This document shows, piece after piece, positions 17,878 through 26,118 of a DNA stretch of 58,449 nucleotides. Position 1 is the stretch's first letter. Each line of letters begins with the position of its first letter. The DNA is taken from assembly GCA_945836755.1 (NCBI GenBank), contig CAMAMB010000008.1, positions 1 to 58,449 of the forward strand, read 5' to 3'. This stretch comes from an uncultured Bacteroidales bacterium. GTDB taxonomy: Bacteria; Bacteroidota; Bacteroidia; Bacteroidales; Bacteroidaceae. A program made the translations under genes and the position numbers. Below the pieces are notes generated by a model. The model saw nothing but the letters and a program-made list of their open reading frames with translations, was not told the DNA's origin and ran no database searches.

Positions 17878-18684
17878 ATGAAAGAGGAGCTCACACTCTC
17901 AGAAGCCCGCGCGCTCCGCGTCCGCTTCTTCGAAGGAGACTTGTCACAAGCCGAGGCTCACAGGTTGGCATGCTTCGTGTGCGGCGACGCTTGCCCGCAG
18001 GAATGGCGCGGCGAGCGCGACTTCTGGGTCCTGCATCTCGTGGGGCCTACTCTGCCGCCCGACTTCGCGGCCAAGTTGGCAGCACACATGAAGCAGGTGG
18101 AAGAAGAGACTGCGACCGCTGAGAAAGAAACGCAAACGCCTCGCCGTATAATCTGGAAGCGACACACAACATGGGCGGTGGCAGCAAGCGCAGCCTTGGC
18201 GCTGGGCTTCGCAGGCTGGCATTACCTGAAGCCAAAGCCGGAAGCCACTCCGATGGCTGTGGCTGTAACCAACCAAGGCCCGCAAGCACCGCATGGGGCA
18301 CAGATCTGCCGTCCAAACCCACTGCCGCAGCGGGCGGAAGAGCCTGGCGACAAGCCCGCCAAGGCCTGGCACAGACAGGCAGAGAGGGAGAAGGGTGTAG
18401 CGGCGAGAGTGCCCGGCGAGACAGGCGTGCACTACGTCACAGACCGCAGCCCCGACGACGTCTATGAAGCCACCGTGGGGAGTCTGCCCGAGGCGCTGGC
18501 CATTTGTGCCGAGGTGGAAGGTCTGCTGCGCGAGTCGGCCGAGGCACAGCGTGTAACCTGCATTTGGCAGTCGCTCTTCGAAGGGGCTGACTACCTTGAC
18601 GCCGCTGATAAGCCAGCCGAGATGCAAGAGGCCGGGCAGCCACTGCCGCACAGCAACGGCGATGTGCTACAAATCTCATTTTGA
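17878..18684 (+). CDS. Single-pass membrane protein, likely anti-sigma factor
   Basis: The 268-residue protein has a cytosolic N-terminal part of about 95 residues, one membrane helix (about 99-117, AVAASAALALGFAGWHYL) and a periplasmic C-terminal part. It carries no zinc-binding anti-sigma motif that I can see, although Cys32, Cys35 and Cys39 cluster in CFVCGDAC. The topology and the position directly after an ECF sigma gene make a membrane anti-sigma factor the best guess. The sequence itself is not one I recognise. The C-terminal segment (residues about 175-230) may bind the signal or the downstream DUF4252-like protein. Confidence 0.7.
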   Translation: MKEELTLSEARALRVRFFEGDLSQAEAHRLACFVCGDACPQEWRGERDFWVLHLVGPTLPPDFAAKLAAHMKQVEEETATAEKETQTPRRIIWKRHTTWAVAASAALALGFAGWHYLKPKPEATPMAVAVTNQGPQAPHGAQICRPNPLPQRAEEPGDKPAKAWHRQAEREKGVAARVPGETGVHYVTDRSPDDVYEATVGSLPEALAICAEVEGLLRESAEAQRVTCIWQSLFEGADYLDAADKPAEMQEAGQPLPHSNGDVLQISF

Positions 18685-18722
18685 CATATTCCTTATCCTA
18701 TCTACATACACCTTATACTATT

Positions 18723-19583
18723 ATGAACCGCATCCTCATCTTCTGCATGGCGGCACTGATGGCCGTCAGCCTACACGCCGCAAGCCCGTTCGTAGATTTC
18801 AGCGCCTACCGCAACCTTGATGGCGTACGCTACATCTACTTCCCGGGAACGATGACAAGACAGGTCAGACTGGTCAGCAACGTGGAAGGTTTCACGCCCA
18901 CCACCTTCAGCGAGGTCGACGGCATCCTCATGCTGCTCCCCACGCAAGAAAAGGTCACCAACACGCTGATTGCCAAGGTGACGAACATCGCAAAAAATAA
19001 AGCCTACCAGACACACTACGAATCCACGCTCGGCACGAAGAGTACCACGCTTCTGCTGCATCCGATAAAAGACTCGGTGGACGTGTTCGACGAGATGATC
19101 TTCTTCAGCAACGAGAAGAAAAAGGTTCTCATCCAGCTCATGGGCAGACTACGCCTCGGCGAGGTACAAGACTTCCTCAACAGTTACATCGCCGGCTACA
19201 CAGAAAAGCGAGGCTCGTACTCCGCCAAGATTGCCACGCCTCTCACTCCCGAGCAAATACTGCTCGACTTAGAGCAACTGCGGCATCTACAAGGCAGCTT
19301 TGCAGACGACTCTCTGCAACTGCGGCAATGGGCGAGCAGCTTCCCCATTGACTCTTTACAGTTTGAGAAGCTGGTCAACCACGAAACCCTCTCGGCGCAA
19401 GAACTCGCGTCAGTGTCGCGAAGCCTGCGCAAGTGGGCGGAGACGATGCCCGCTACCATGAAGAATATGAAGGAGCAGCAAAAGAAGATACAGCAGTGGG
19501 TCGACGCGCTGAATTTCTCCGCGAAAATGAGGGAGAAGGCCGCCAAGATAAGAAGGGGCGACGACGAATTGAGCGACGAGTGA
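18723..19583 (+). CDS. Secreted DUF4252-like protein
   Basis: The 286-residue protein starts with a signal peptide (MNRILIFCMAALMAVSLHAA). The mature part begins with a conserved-looking FVDFSAYRNLDGVRYIYFP and ends in a long charged helix with KEQQKKIQQW. DUF4252 proteins typically lie in ECF sigma operons of Bacteroidetes; the gene order here fits, and I rely on that as much as on sequence. Function of the family is unknown. The ATG at 18723 was chosen for its signal peptide; one at 18681 would overlap the upstream gene. Co-transcribed with the sigma factor. Confidence 0.65.
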   Translation: MNRILIFCMAALMAVSLHAASPFVDFSAYRNLDGVRYIYFPGTMTRQVRLVSNVEGFTPTTFSEVDGILMLLPTQEKVTNTLIAKVTNIAKNKAYQTHYESTLGTKSTTLLLHPIKDSVDVFDEMIFFSNEKKKVLIQLMGRLRLGEVQDFLNSYIAGYTEKRGSYSAKIATPLTPEQILLDLEQLRHLQGSFADDSLQLRQWASSFPIDSLQFEKLVNHETLSAQELASVSRSLRKWAETMPATMKNMKEQQKKIQQWVDALNFSAKMREKAAKIRRGDDELSDE

Positions 19584-19632
19584 GGGCTGACGTGGTAGCT
19601 GCCCGCCCCGATGGACATGGGCAAACAAAGAA

Positions 19633-19671
19633 CGAGGCTGTGCTGTAATCTCATCTTACGGCGCAGCCTCG
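19633..19671. terminator. Hairpin between convergent operons
   Basis: CGAGGCTGTGC (19633-19643) pairs with GCGCAGCCTCG (19661-19671), with one G-U pair, and an inner GTAA/TTAC extends the stem. It lies between the DUF4252-like gene (plus) and plsC (minus) and can serve both. Confidence 0.7.
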
Positions 19672-19722
19672 TCCTGTCGGGCGTCGAGCGTTCCGGCGGA
19701 AGCCTCATTCACACGCTCCGGC

Positions 19723-20490
19723 TCATTGGTCGTCGTTCTTGACGTAGCCCTGATACTTCTCCGGCAGGCTCCCCATGACGGCGCGATAGGCCTTGTCCAT
19801 CGTCTGCTTGACGTCGTCCTTACCCTCACCGACCGGCGGGATAGGGGCATGGATGACGAGGCGGAGGGAATGCCAATGCACGAAGTTGAAGCCAGCCATG
19901 CGGGTCAGCACATCGAACGAGCCGTCGATGGTGACGGGTACGACTGGGAGCTGAAGGTCGTCTGCCAGCTGGAAAGCGCCTTTCCGGAAGAGCCCCATGT
20001 GGCCGGTGAAGGAGCGGGAGCCTTCGGGAAAGACCACCAACGATGTGCCGCTCTGCAACGTGGCACGCGCCTTGTCGATGGTCTCCTTGATGGCCTTAGG
20101 ACCTGACTTGTCGACAAAGATGTGACGGGCCTTGACGCAGGCATACCCCACGAACGGCATCTTGCGAAGGGCTTTCTTCATCATCCACTTAAAGTTGCGG
20201 CCGAGGTAGCCGTAGATGAGGAAGATGTCGAACGGGCCTTGATGGTTGGCCACGAACACGTAGCTCTGCTTAGGGTCAAGCCGCTCGCGACCCTCTACCT
20301 TGACGGGCAACAGGAGCACCCTGATAATAATCTTCGACCACATGCGGCCGGGATAGTAACCGAAGATGTGGGCATTGAAAAGGCCGCCGACAATGGTGAC
20401 AATGCAGGTGAGCACAGTGGCAATGAGGATGACGGGCAGCCCCACGCACAGCTGATAGGCTCTATAGATGAAGGTAGGCACTTTGTCCAT
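19723..20490 (-). CDS. plsC: 1-acyl-sn-glycerol-3-phosphate acyltransferase
   Basis: It adds the second acyl chain to lysophosphatidic acid to give phosphatidic acid at the inner membrane. The 255-residue protein has an N-terminal membrane segment (about 13-37), the catalytic HX4D motif His83-Asp88 (NHQGPFD) and the substrate-binding FPEGSRS (154-160). A short Lys/Asp-rich tail ends it. The length is normal. It is the last gene of a minus-strand unit with dihydroorotase (64-base gap) and a glycosyltransferase. Another acyltransferase of the family is not excluded. Confidence 0.93.
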   Translation of the reverse strand: MDKVPTFIYRAYQLCVGLPVILIATVLTCIVTIVGGLFNAHIFGYYPGRMWSKIIIRVLLLPVKVEGRERLDPKQSYVFVANHQGPFDIFLIYGYLGRNFKWMMKKALRKMPFVGYACVKARHIFVDKSGPKAIKETIDKARATLQSGTSLVVFPEGSRSFTGHMGLFRKGAFQLADDLQLPVVPVTIDGSFDVLTRMAGFNFVHWHSLRLVIHAPIPPVGEGKDDVKQTMDKAYRAVMGSLPEKYQGYVKNDDQ

Positions 20491-20554
20491 GATGGTAAAA
20501 GGTGGAAGAGGCTAATGAGGGAGCTGATAGCGGGCCGTTGTGGCTCGACAGCAC

Positions 20555-21895
20555 TCAGCGATTATAGCAAACGGGACGTCCGCGGAATTTCTCGTCGGTG
20601 ACATGGCCGCGGTTGTAGATGGGGAAGCCGTTGCAGAAGGTGCGCTCCACACGCCAGCGGAAGGTTGTGCCTTCAAAGGGGCTCCAGTTGCAGAGTGACT
20701 GTATGCGGTTGGGCGTAAGCGTCCAGGGCACTCCCGGACGTACAAGGACGAGGTCGGCCATGTAGCCCTCGCGCAAGAAACCACGGTTTTCGATTTGCAG
20801 GAGGCGGGCCGGGTTGTGGCACATGAGCTCCACGAGACGCTCCATGGTGAGCACGCCTTCGTCCACTAAGGAGAGCATGGCCACCAATGAGAATTGGATG
20901 GAGGGCATGCCCGAGGCGGCCTTCACGCAGCCGCCCACCTTGTCGGCCAGGCGGTGGGGAGCATGGTCTGTGCCTATGGTATAGATGGTGCCATCGGCGC
21001 AGGCACGGCGCAGCGCGTCGCGGTCGGCAGCCGACTTAATGGCAGGGTTCACCTTGATGCGTGCTCCCAGTTTCTTGTAGTCGTCGGCTGAGAAGAAAAG
21101 GTGTCCCACACAGGCCTCGGCCGTAATCCGGGGGTCGTTTGCCGTGAAGAGCTCCAGCTCGCGGGCGGTGGAAAGGTGGGCCACATGGAGGCGCGCACCG
21201 GTCTCACGAGCCAACTTTACGGCCAGAGCGGTCGACTGATAGCAGGCCTCGGCGCTGCGTATCTCGGGATGGTGAACCACGTCTGGGTCAGGGCCATATT
21301 GTCGGCAGCATGCCTTGAGGTTATCGGCAATGAGCTGGCTGTCTTCACAGTGGGTCATGATGGGCAGGCTGCTCTGCTCGAAGATGATGCGAAGCACATG
21401 CTCGCCGCTGACCAGCATATTGCCGGTGGAGGCGCCCATAAAGAGTTTGACCGCCGCCACCTTGCGGGGATTGAGACGACCGAGCTCATAAGAGTTGCCC
21501 GCGGTGGCCCCGAAGTAGAGGCCGAAGTTGACCACGCTTTTCTGCGAGGCCAGACGCCACTTCCGGTCGAAGGCTTCGAGCGTCGTGGTCTGCGGCTGAC
21601 AGTTGGGCATGTCGAAGACAGTGGTCACGCCGCCGGCGGCCGCTGCCTTGCTCTCGCTGAAGAAGTCGCCCTTGGCCGTGAGCCCTGGGTCGCGGAAGTG
21701 TACGTGGTCGTCTATTACGCCGGGCAGCAGGTAGCAGCCGGTGCCGTCGATGGTCTCGTCCACGGGTATCATGTCGGGCCCAGCATCGCCCTCAATGATT
21801 TGGTCGATGCGGTCATCGTCTATCAGAAGGCTGCCTTTTATCCGGCGGCCCTCGTTGACCATGGTCACATTTTTGATATATATGCGGAAGTGCAT
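20555..21895 (-). CDS. pyrC: Dihydroorotase
   Basis: It closes carbamoyl-aspartate to dihydroorotate in pyrimidine synthesis. The 446-residue protein has the type I (long) dihydroorotase layout: metal ligands His64 and His66 in DDHVHFRDPG, a carbamylated Lys150 in AAVKLFMG, His in MTHCEDS, and DHAPH near the C-terminal end of the barrel. Related cyclic amidohydrolases (allantoinase, hydantoinase) share the fold, but DHVHFRDPG and DHAPH favour dihydroorotase. The start at 21895 (MHFRIYIKNV) is set by the beta-strand that opens the family. It lies between plsC and a polyprenol-phosphate glycosyltransferase, a combination I recall from other Bacteroidales. Confidence 0.93.
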   Translation of the reverse strand: MHFRIYIKNVTMVNEGRRIKGSLLIDDDRIDQIIEGDAGPDMIPVDETIDGTGCYLLPGVIDDHVHFRDPGLTAKGDFFSESKAAAAGGVTTVFDMPNCQPQTTTLEAFDRKWRLASQKSVVNFGLYFGATAGNSYELGRLNPRKVAAVKLFMGASTGNMLVSGEHVLRIIFEQSSLPIMTHCEDSQLIADNLKACCRQYGPDPDVVHHPEIRSAEACYQSTALAVKLARETGARLHVAHLSTARELELFTANDPRITAEACVGHLFFSADDYKKLGARIKVNPAIKSAADRDALRRACADGTIYTIGTDHAPHRLADKVGGCVKAASGMPSIQFSLVAMLSLVDEGVLTMERLVELMCHNPARLLQIENRGFLREGYMADLVLVRPGVPWTLTPNRIQSLCNWSPFEGTTFRWRVERTFCNGFPIYNRGHVTDEKFRGRPVCYNR

Positions 21896-22045
21896 GGTAA
21901 GGTATCGTTGTGAGGGCCGCGTGGCCCACCGTAATCGCTCCATGGCTTATAGCAATGCCTGCAAGCCACGGAGCGAAGCCTGCAAGCATGATGGAGGGCC
22001 GGTCTCTCGCCTCAGCCTGTCTCAAAGGGCGACGAGGTCGGCCGA

Positions 22046-22795
22046 CTATGCGCGGCGGGGCTTGATCTTGCCCGTCAGCGCGGCCCAGCGCAGGCGCATC
22101 ACGCCAAAGAAGGCCTCGCCGAAAATGCCGCCACTCATCTTGCTCGTACCGAGCACGCGGTTGACAAAGATCACAGGCACTTCCTTCACCTTGAAGCCCA
22201 GCTTGTAGGCCGTAAACTTCATTTCTATCTGGAAGGCATACCCCTTGAAGCGGATGGCGTCGAGGTCAATGGTCTCGAGTACGCGGCGGCGGTAACACTT
22301 GAAGCCCGCGGTGGTGTCGTGGATGGGGAGACCCGTCACGGCGCGCACATATTTTGAGGCGAAATAGCTCATCAACACGCGTCCCATGGGCCAGTTGACC
22401 ACATTGACCCCGCTCACATAGCGTGAGCCTATGGCCACGTCGTTGCCCTCGTCGGCACAGGCCGCGTAGAGGCGGGGCAGGTCCTTGGGGTCGTGGCTGA
22501 AGTCGGCGTCCATCTCAAACACATAGTCGTAGCCCTGGGCGATGGCCCATTTAAAGCCTGCGATGTAGGCTGTACCGAGGCCCAGCTTCCCCTTACGCTC
22601 TATGAGATGCAGCTCATCGGCAAACTCCTCACGCTGCAAGCGTTTCACGATGTCGGCCGTGCCGTCGGGTGAGCCGTCGTCTATGATAAGTATATGAAAA
22701 CCATGCTCCAAGGCCAAGACGGCACGCACGATGCTTTCCACATTCTCTTTCTCGTTGTAGGTGGGTATGATGACCACACTGTCACTCTTCTTCAT
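22046..22795 (-). CDS. Polyprenol monophosphomannose synthase-like glycosyltransferase (GT2)
   Basis: The 249-residue protein is a single GT-A domain without membrane helices. It has the nucleotide-binding VVIIPTYNE, the IIDDGSPDGT loop and the DADFSHDP catalytic segment (DxD) that mark dolichyl/polyprenyl-phosphate mannose synthases. These move a sugar from a nucleotide to a lipid phosphate at the cytosolic face. The start at 22795 was chosen because the motif begins 7 residues later; the longer frame starts upstream. It begins a minus-strand unit with pyrC and plsC. The sugar cannot be told from sequence. Confidence 0.92.
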   Translation of the reverse strand: MKKSDSVVIIPTYNEKENVESIVRAVLALEHGFHILIIDDGSPDGTADIVKRLQREEFADELHLIERKGKLGLGTAYIAGFKWAIAQGYDYVFEMDADFSHDPKDLPRLYAACADEGNDVAIGSRYVSGVNVVNWPMGRVLMSYFASKYVRAVTGLPIHDTTAGFKCYRRRVLETIDLDAIRFKGYAFQIEMKFTAYKLGFKVKEVPVIFVNRVLGTSKMSGGIFGEAFFGVMRLRWAALTGKIKPRRA

Positions 22796-22868
22796 GCTGC
22801 GATTGATATTGTCGGGTGGATAGTGCCACACCGCTTCCGCCAATGGGGCGGGCGGCTTATTTTGAGGG

Positions 22869-22876
22869 CAAAAGTA
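22869..22876 (-). promoter_or_regulatory. -7 box of glycosyltransferase-pyrC-plsC unit
   Basis: On the minus strand TACTTTTG matches TAnnTTTG, 74 bases before the ATG at 22795. It is only 22 bases from the plus-strand -7 box at 22898. Confidence 0.6.
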
Positions 22877-22897
22877 CTACAAAGCCCGCAAAATGTT

Positions 22898-22905
22898 TAC
22901 TTTTG
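22898..22905 (+). promoter_or_regulatory. -7 box of tlpA-like gene
   Basis: TACTTTTG lies 56 bases before the ATG at 22961. The upstream region that would hold its -33 box overlaps the divergent promoter. Confidence 0.6.
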
Positions 22906-22960
22906 CTCTCAAAATAAGCAAAACAAACCCTACTAACTATTTACCAAACACTCTGACTAT

Positions 22961-24037
22961 ATGAAAAAGGTATTACTTGCGGCCCTCGCGGCCCTGAGCC
23001 TGTCACCCGCCATGGCCCAACGTTTCAGCATAGACGGCGTATGCGACCCAACGGCCACCATGGCCTATCTCAAAAGCGTCAAAGGCCGGATTGACAGCGT
23101 GGCGGTCAAGGGCGGCATCTTCCACTTCGAGGGAGACGCCGGCGGGCACTGCCTACGCCGAGTTTATACTAATATCGTCTCGTGGGACGCCGTCACACTC
23201 ATTACCGACGGCGAGCACATCACCGTCGACCTCACCAAAGGCACGGTGGGAGGCACTCCCGAAAACGATGCCCTCAATCCCTGGCTGCAGCGCATGGCCC
23301 CTCACAAGGCCAGCATGCGCGAGGTGCTCAAAGAGTTCACTGCCTACAAGACCCGCGGGGAACAAATGCCCGACAGCATACGCGAGGCCATCATCTCACG
23401 CTACGAAGCTGAAGAGGAACAGTGTGTCGCCCTCGCCCGTGAGTGCTGCGAAGCCAACAAGCAGCACATCTTCCCCCTCTTCTTCCTTGTAGACCACGCC
23501 TCCTCTATGCCCCGCGAGACGGTCATTTCCCTGGCCGAGGAGGGCGACCCTGCCTATATGAAGGTGGACGAAGCCGGGCGTCTCAGGCAGCAACTCAAAG
23601 GCTGGAAGCGCCAGGCCGTGGGACAGCAGTATACTGACCTCGAAATGCCCGACGCAGAAGGCAAGATGCACAAGCTCAGCGAGTTCGTAGGCAATGGCAA
23701 GTACCTGCTCGTAGACTTCTGGGCCTCCTGGTGCGGACCTTGCCGTGCCGAAATGCCCCACGTGAAGGCTGCCTATGAGAAGTACAAAGACAAGGGCTTT
23801 GACGTGGTGGGCCTCTCCTTCGACGAGGACAAAGATGCCTGGACCGGCGCCATCAAGCGTCTCGGCCTGCCCTGGCATCACCTCAGCGACCTCAAAGGCT
23901 GGCGCTGCGTAGCCGGCGAGGTCTACGGCATCAACTCCATACCCGCCACCCTCCTCATCGGGCCCGACGGAACAATTGTGGCAGGCGGCCTGCGCGGCGA
24001 AGAGCTGGAGAAGAAGCTCAGCGAACTCCTGAAATAA
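22961..24037 (+). CDS. TlpA-like periplasmic thiol-disulfide oxidoreductase
   Basis: The 358-residue protein has a signal peptide (MKKVLLAALAALSLSPAMAQ), an N-terminal DUF4369-like beta domain (about 22-110), a helical linker and a C-terminal thioredoxin fold with FWASWCGPC (Cys258-Cys261) and a cis-Pro in GINSIPATLL. This is the standard Bacteroidetes DUF4369-TlpA layout. It would reduce or isomerise disulfides in the periplasm; clients are unknown. It is shorter than the 677-residue thioredoxin-like protein at 7395-9428 and not clearly paralogous outside the thioredoxin fold. It stands alone with its own promoter and a hairpin behind it. Confidence 0.92.
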   Translation: MKKVLLAALAALSLSPAMAQRFSIDGVCDPTATMAYLKSVKGRIDSVAVKGGIFHFEGDAGGHCLRRVYTNIVSWDAVTLITDGEHITVDLTKGTVGGTPENDALNPWLQRMAPHKASMREVLKEFTAYKTRGEQMPDSIREAIISRYEAEEEQCVALARECCEANKQHIFPLFFLVDHASSMPRETVISLAEEGDPAYMKVDEAGRLRQQLKGWKRQAVGQQYTDLEMPDAEGKMHKLSEFVGNGKYLLVDFWASWCGPCRAEMPHVKAAYEKYKDKGFDVVGLSFDEDKDAWTGAIKRLGLPWHHLSDLKGWRCVAGEVYGINSIPATLLIGPDGTIVAGGLRGEELEKKLSELLK

Positions 24038-24081
24038 CGCCGCCAACCTCGCGGACCGCTCCCACTCACACAACCATCGCA

Positions 24082-24120
24082 TATCCGGGTGTTCGGACAT
24101 GGTGCCGACTCACCCGGATA
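24082..24120 (+). terminator. Hairpin after tlpA-like gene
   Basis: TATCCGGGTG (24082-24091) and CACCCGGATA (24111-24120) form a perfect 10-bp stem with an inner TCGG/CCGA pair. CTTCTTTCTC follows. It is probably the end of the tlpA-like transcript; some read-through to the symporter is possible. Confidence 0.65.
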
Positions 24121-24151
24121 CTTCTTTCTCACCCAACGCCTCCCTCCCATC

Positions 24152-25348
24152 ATGCACCTCCCCCACATCGGCCTTCTCCCGCGCATACTCATCGCCATTG
24201 CCCTGGGCATAGGGCTGGGCCTCATCTCGCCCGACGTGCCCGTGCGCATCTTTGTCACCTTCAACGGCCTCTTCAGCCAGTTCTTAGGCTTTCTCGTCCC
24301 CCTCATCATCCTGGGCCTCGTCACCCCGGCCATTGTCAGTGTCGACAGCGAAGGCCGACAGGGCGCAGGTCGCATGCTCCTGCTCACCGTGCTGCTGGCC
24401 TACGGAGCTACCCTCGTCTCCGGCTTCTTCTCTTACGGCGTATGCAGCCTCACCCTGCCCCACCTCATCGACAGCAAGGTAGCGCTCACCGCCATCAGCG
24501 AGAGCACCACCTCACAACCCTACTTCAGTGTGGCCATACCCGAACCGCTCAGCGTCATGACCGCCCTCGTGCTGGCCTTCACGCTCGGCTTGGGCATCGC
24601 GGCCCTCAAAGCCAAGGTGCTGACCCGCGCAGCCGAGGAGTTTAAGGACGTCATCGTGCTTGCCATACAGAAGGTCATCCTGCCGCTACTTCCGGTCTAC
24701 ATCTTCGGCATCTTCTACCACATGAGCCACTCCGGCGAGGTGTTTCACGTGCTGGCCATCTTCGCCAAGGTCATTGCCGTCATCTTCGTCATGCACATCC
24801 TGCTGCTGGTCTTCCAGTTCACGATTGCCGGCCTGCTCCACGGGCGCAGCCCCTTCCGTCTGCTCAGCCGCATGATGCCCGCCTACTTCACGGCCTTAGG
24901 CACACAGTCGTCGGCAGCCACCATCCCCTTCACCCTGCGCTGCGCCATCAAGAATGGGGTCAGCGAAGGCATCGCCGGCTTCGTCATCCCCCTCTGCGCC
25001 ACCATCCACCTCTCGGGCAGCATCCTCAAGATTGTGGCGTGCGCCATTGCCCTCATGCTCACTCAGGGCATCGCCTTCGAGCCGGGGCAGATGGCCGGAT
25101 TCATCTGCATGCTGGGCATCACGATGGTGGCAGCGCCGGGGGTGCCGGGCGGCGCCATCATGGCAGCCCTGGGAGTGCTCCAGTCTATGCTGGGCTTCAC
25201 CGACAACGACCAGGCCCTCATGATAGCCCTCTACATCGCCATGGACAGCTTCGGCACAGCCTGCAACGTCACAGGCGACGGAGCCCTTGCCCTCATCGTA
25301 CAGAAGATAGCCGGCAAAGCGAAAAGTGCTCCATCCATGGCAGGTTGA
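24152..25348 (+). CDS. Dicarboxylate/amino acid:cation symporter (DAACS family)
   Basis: The 398-residue inner-membrane carrier has the eight-helix glutamate-transporter fold: an N-terminal ILIAIALGIGLGL helix, the first re-entrant hairpin with the Ser-rich GTQSSAATIP, and the second hairpin with GVPGGAIMAAL followed by MDSFGTACNVTGD in helix 8. These positions bind substrate and sodium in GltPh/DctA relatives. Substrate (glutamate, aspartate, serine or a dicarboxylate) is not decidable. The start at 24152 avoids the terminator hairpin that an upstream start at 24089 would include. The last eight codons and the stop codon lie inside an 85-bp interspersed repeat (25326-25410). Confidence 0.9.
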   Translation: MHLPHIGLLPRILIAIALGIGLGLISPDVPVRIFVTFNGLFSQFLGFLVPLIILGLVTPAIVSVDSEGRQGAGRMLLLTVLLAYGATLVSGFFSYGVCSLTLPHLIDSKVALTAISESTTSQPYFSVAIPEPLSVMTALVLAFTLGLGIAALKAKVLTRAAEEFKDVIVLAIQKVILPLLPVYIFGIFYHMSHSGEVFHVLAIFAKVIAVIFVMHILLLVFQFTIAGLLHGRSPFRLLSRMMPAYFTALGTQSSAATIPFTLRCAIKNGVSEGIAGFVIPLCATIHLSGSILKIVACAIALMLTQGIAFEPGQMAGFICMLGITMVAAPGVPGGAIMAALGVLQSMLGFTDNDQALMIALYIAMDSFGTACNVTGDGALALIVQKIAGKAKSAPSMAG

Positions 25349-25410
25349 CAAGGCATATGATACATACGTAAGCGGCTGAGCCTCATACGTTTGCAAGAAA
25401 GGTGAATCCC
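25326..25410 (+). repeat. 85-bp interspersed repeat, copy 1 (diverged)
   Basis: This copy aligns without gaps to 25475-25559, 44277-44361 and 58185-58269. Shared blocks are ATGGCAGGT, TACATACGTAA and TGCAAGAA, at equal distances. Its first 23 bases are the 3' end of the symporter gene. Confidence 0.75.
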
Positions 25411-25474
25411 GCCACGCGCCACCTGCTTCTTCCCCTCCCTCAACGCCCCGAAAACGGCTGGCAGAGCGGCGGAA

Positions 25475-25559
25475 ATGCTGCATTGATGGCAGGTGGCGGA
25501 TTCAAATGCTACATACGTAAACGTCTGACCTTCAGACGTGTGCAAGATTAGTGTAAGAT
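25475..25559 (+). repeat. 85-bp interspersed repeat, copy 2
   Basis: Blocks in order: ATGCTGCATTGATGGCAGGT, CAAAT-CTACATACGTAA, TGCAAGA and GTGTAAGAT. The first 20 bases are identical to the copy at 44277. The GTGTAAG at its end is matched by an inverted CTTACAC about 64 bases downstream (25615-25621), as it is in the 44-kb copy. It begins the composite element that runs to the array at 25691. Confidence 0.85.
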
Positions 25560-25690
25560 GTGTAAGTAAATTCTGCGACCACAAACGTATAGGCATACAG
25601 CGCCCCTCTCTCACCTTACACAGCCCCCTCCGCCCAAGTCAACCCCCACCATCCAGCTCCGCCTTCTCACCGCAAGGCATCTCGCCACCA

Positions 25691-25790
25691 CGGCAATGCT
25701 TCCAGTTTTAACGGGGATGCTTCCAGTTTTAACGGCAATGCTTCCAGTTTTAACGGCAATGCTTCCAGTTTTAACGGGGATGCTTCCAGT
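25691..25790 (+). repeat. Five-unit 21-bp tandem array with GCTTCC core
   Basis: GCTTCC occurs at 25698, 25719, 25740, 25761 and 25782, exactly 21 bases apart. Units read TGCTTCCAGTTTTAACGG followed by GGA or CAA, so two versions alternate. A block related to CACCGCCAAGGCATCT stands just before it, as before the single units at 44 and 58 kb. There are no unique spacers, so it is not CRISPR. Confidence 0.9.
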
Positions 25791-25830
25791 AAACTTACAT
25801 TCCGGGTGACAACTATGACGTTGCCGGGGA

Positions 25831-25932
25831 GCCTCCGCCACCCGCTTAGCGAGCTGCGTAGAGAGCGAAGATGGTGGGCACCTTGTGGATGGGCGGCTCG
25901 GGCTGCTGCCTCCACCCGGCCACGGTGAGAGT
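25831..25932. repeat. 102-bp direct repeat, distal copy (island left boundary)
   Basis: Identical to 27820-27921 except A25852 against G27841. The sequence is the last 29 codons (with stop) of the rsmI-like gene plus 15 bases of its 3' flank. Here it is detached from the gene, so it is a duplicated gene tail. Confidence 0.95.
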
Positions 25933-26063
25933 GGAATATGCCACTGGCATGACAAGGCAATTCCCCTATATCAGAAAGATTATCTGACACAAAGCCATCT
26001 GGAGGGGCAAATCCGGCATATCCATGAATGATACATGGCTAATGAGTTTATTTTGAACAATCA

Positions 26064-26095
26064 TACTACAACCGTCAATAAATGTAGTAACTTTG
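26064..26095 (+). promoter_or_regulatory. abiE promoter with overlapping inverted repeat
   Basis: The -7 box TAACTTTG is at 26088-26095. TACTACA (26064-26070) and TGTAGTA (26083-26089) are a perfect 7-bp inverted repeat with a 12-base spacer that reaches into the -7 box. AbiEi antitoxins are known to repress their own operon through inverted repeats, so this is a good operator candidate. Confidence 0.55.
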
Positions 26096-26118
26096 TACGC
26101 AAGATATCGTATAAAGGC

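Noticed and set aside
25691-25790. Tandem repeats considered as a CRISPR array
   Set aside because: The units are contiguous 21-bp copies with no unique spacers of 25-40 bases, and there are no cas genes in the window.
25600-25990. Minus-strand open frames with a seven-residue repeat across the 21-bp array
   Set aside because: A 21-bp period keeps any frame open; there is no signal peptide or family similarity, and the frame crosses the duplicated rsmI tail out of phase with that gene.
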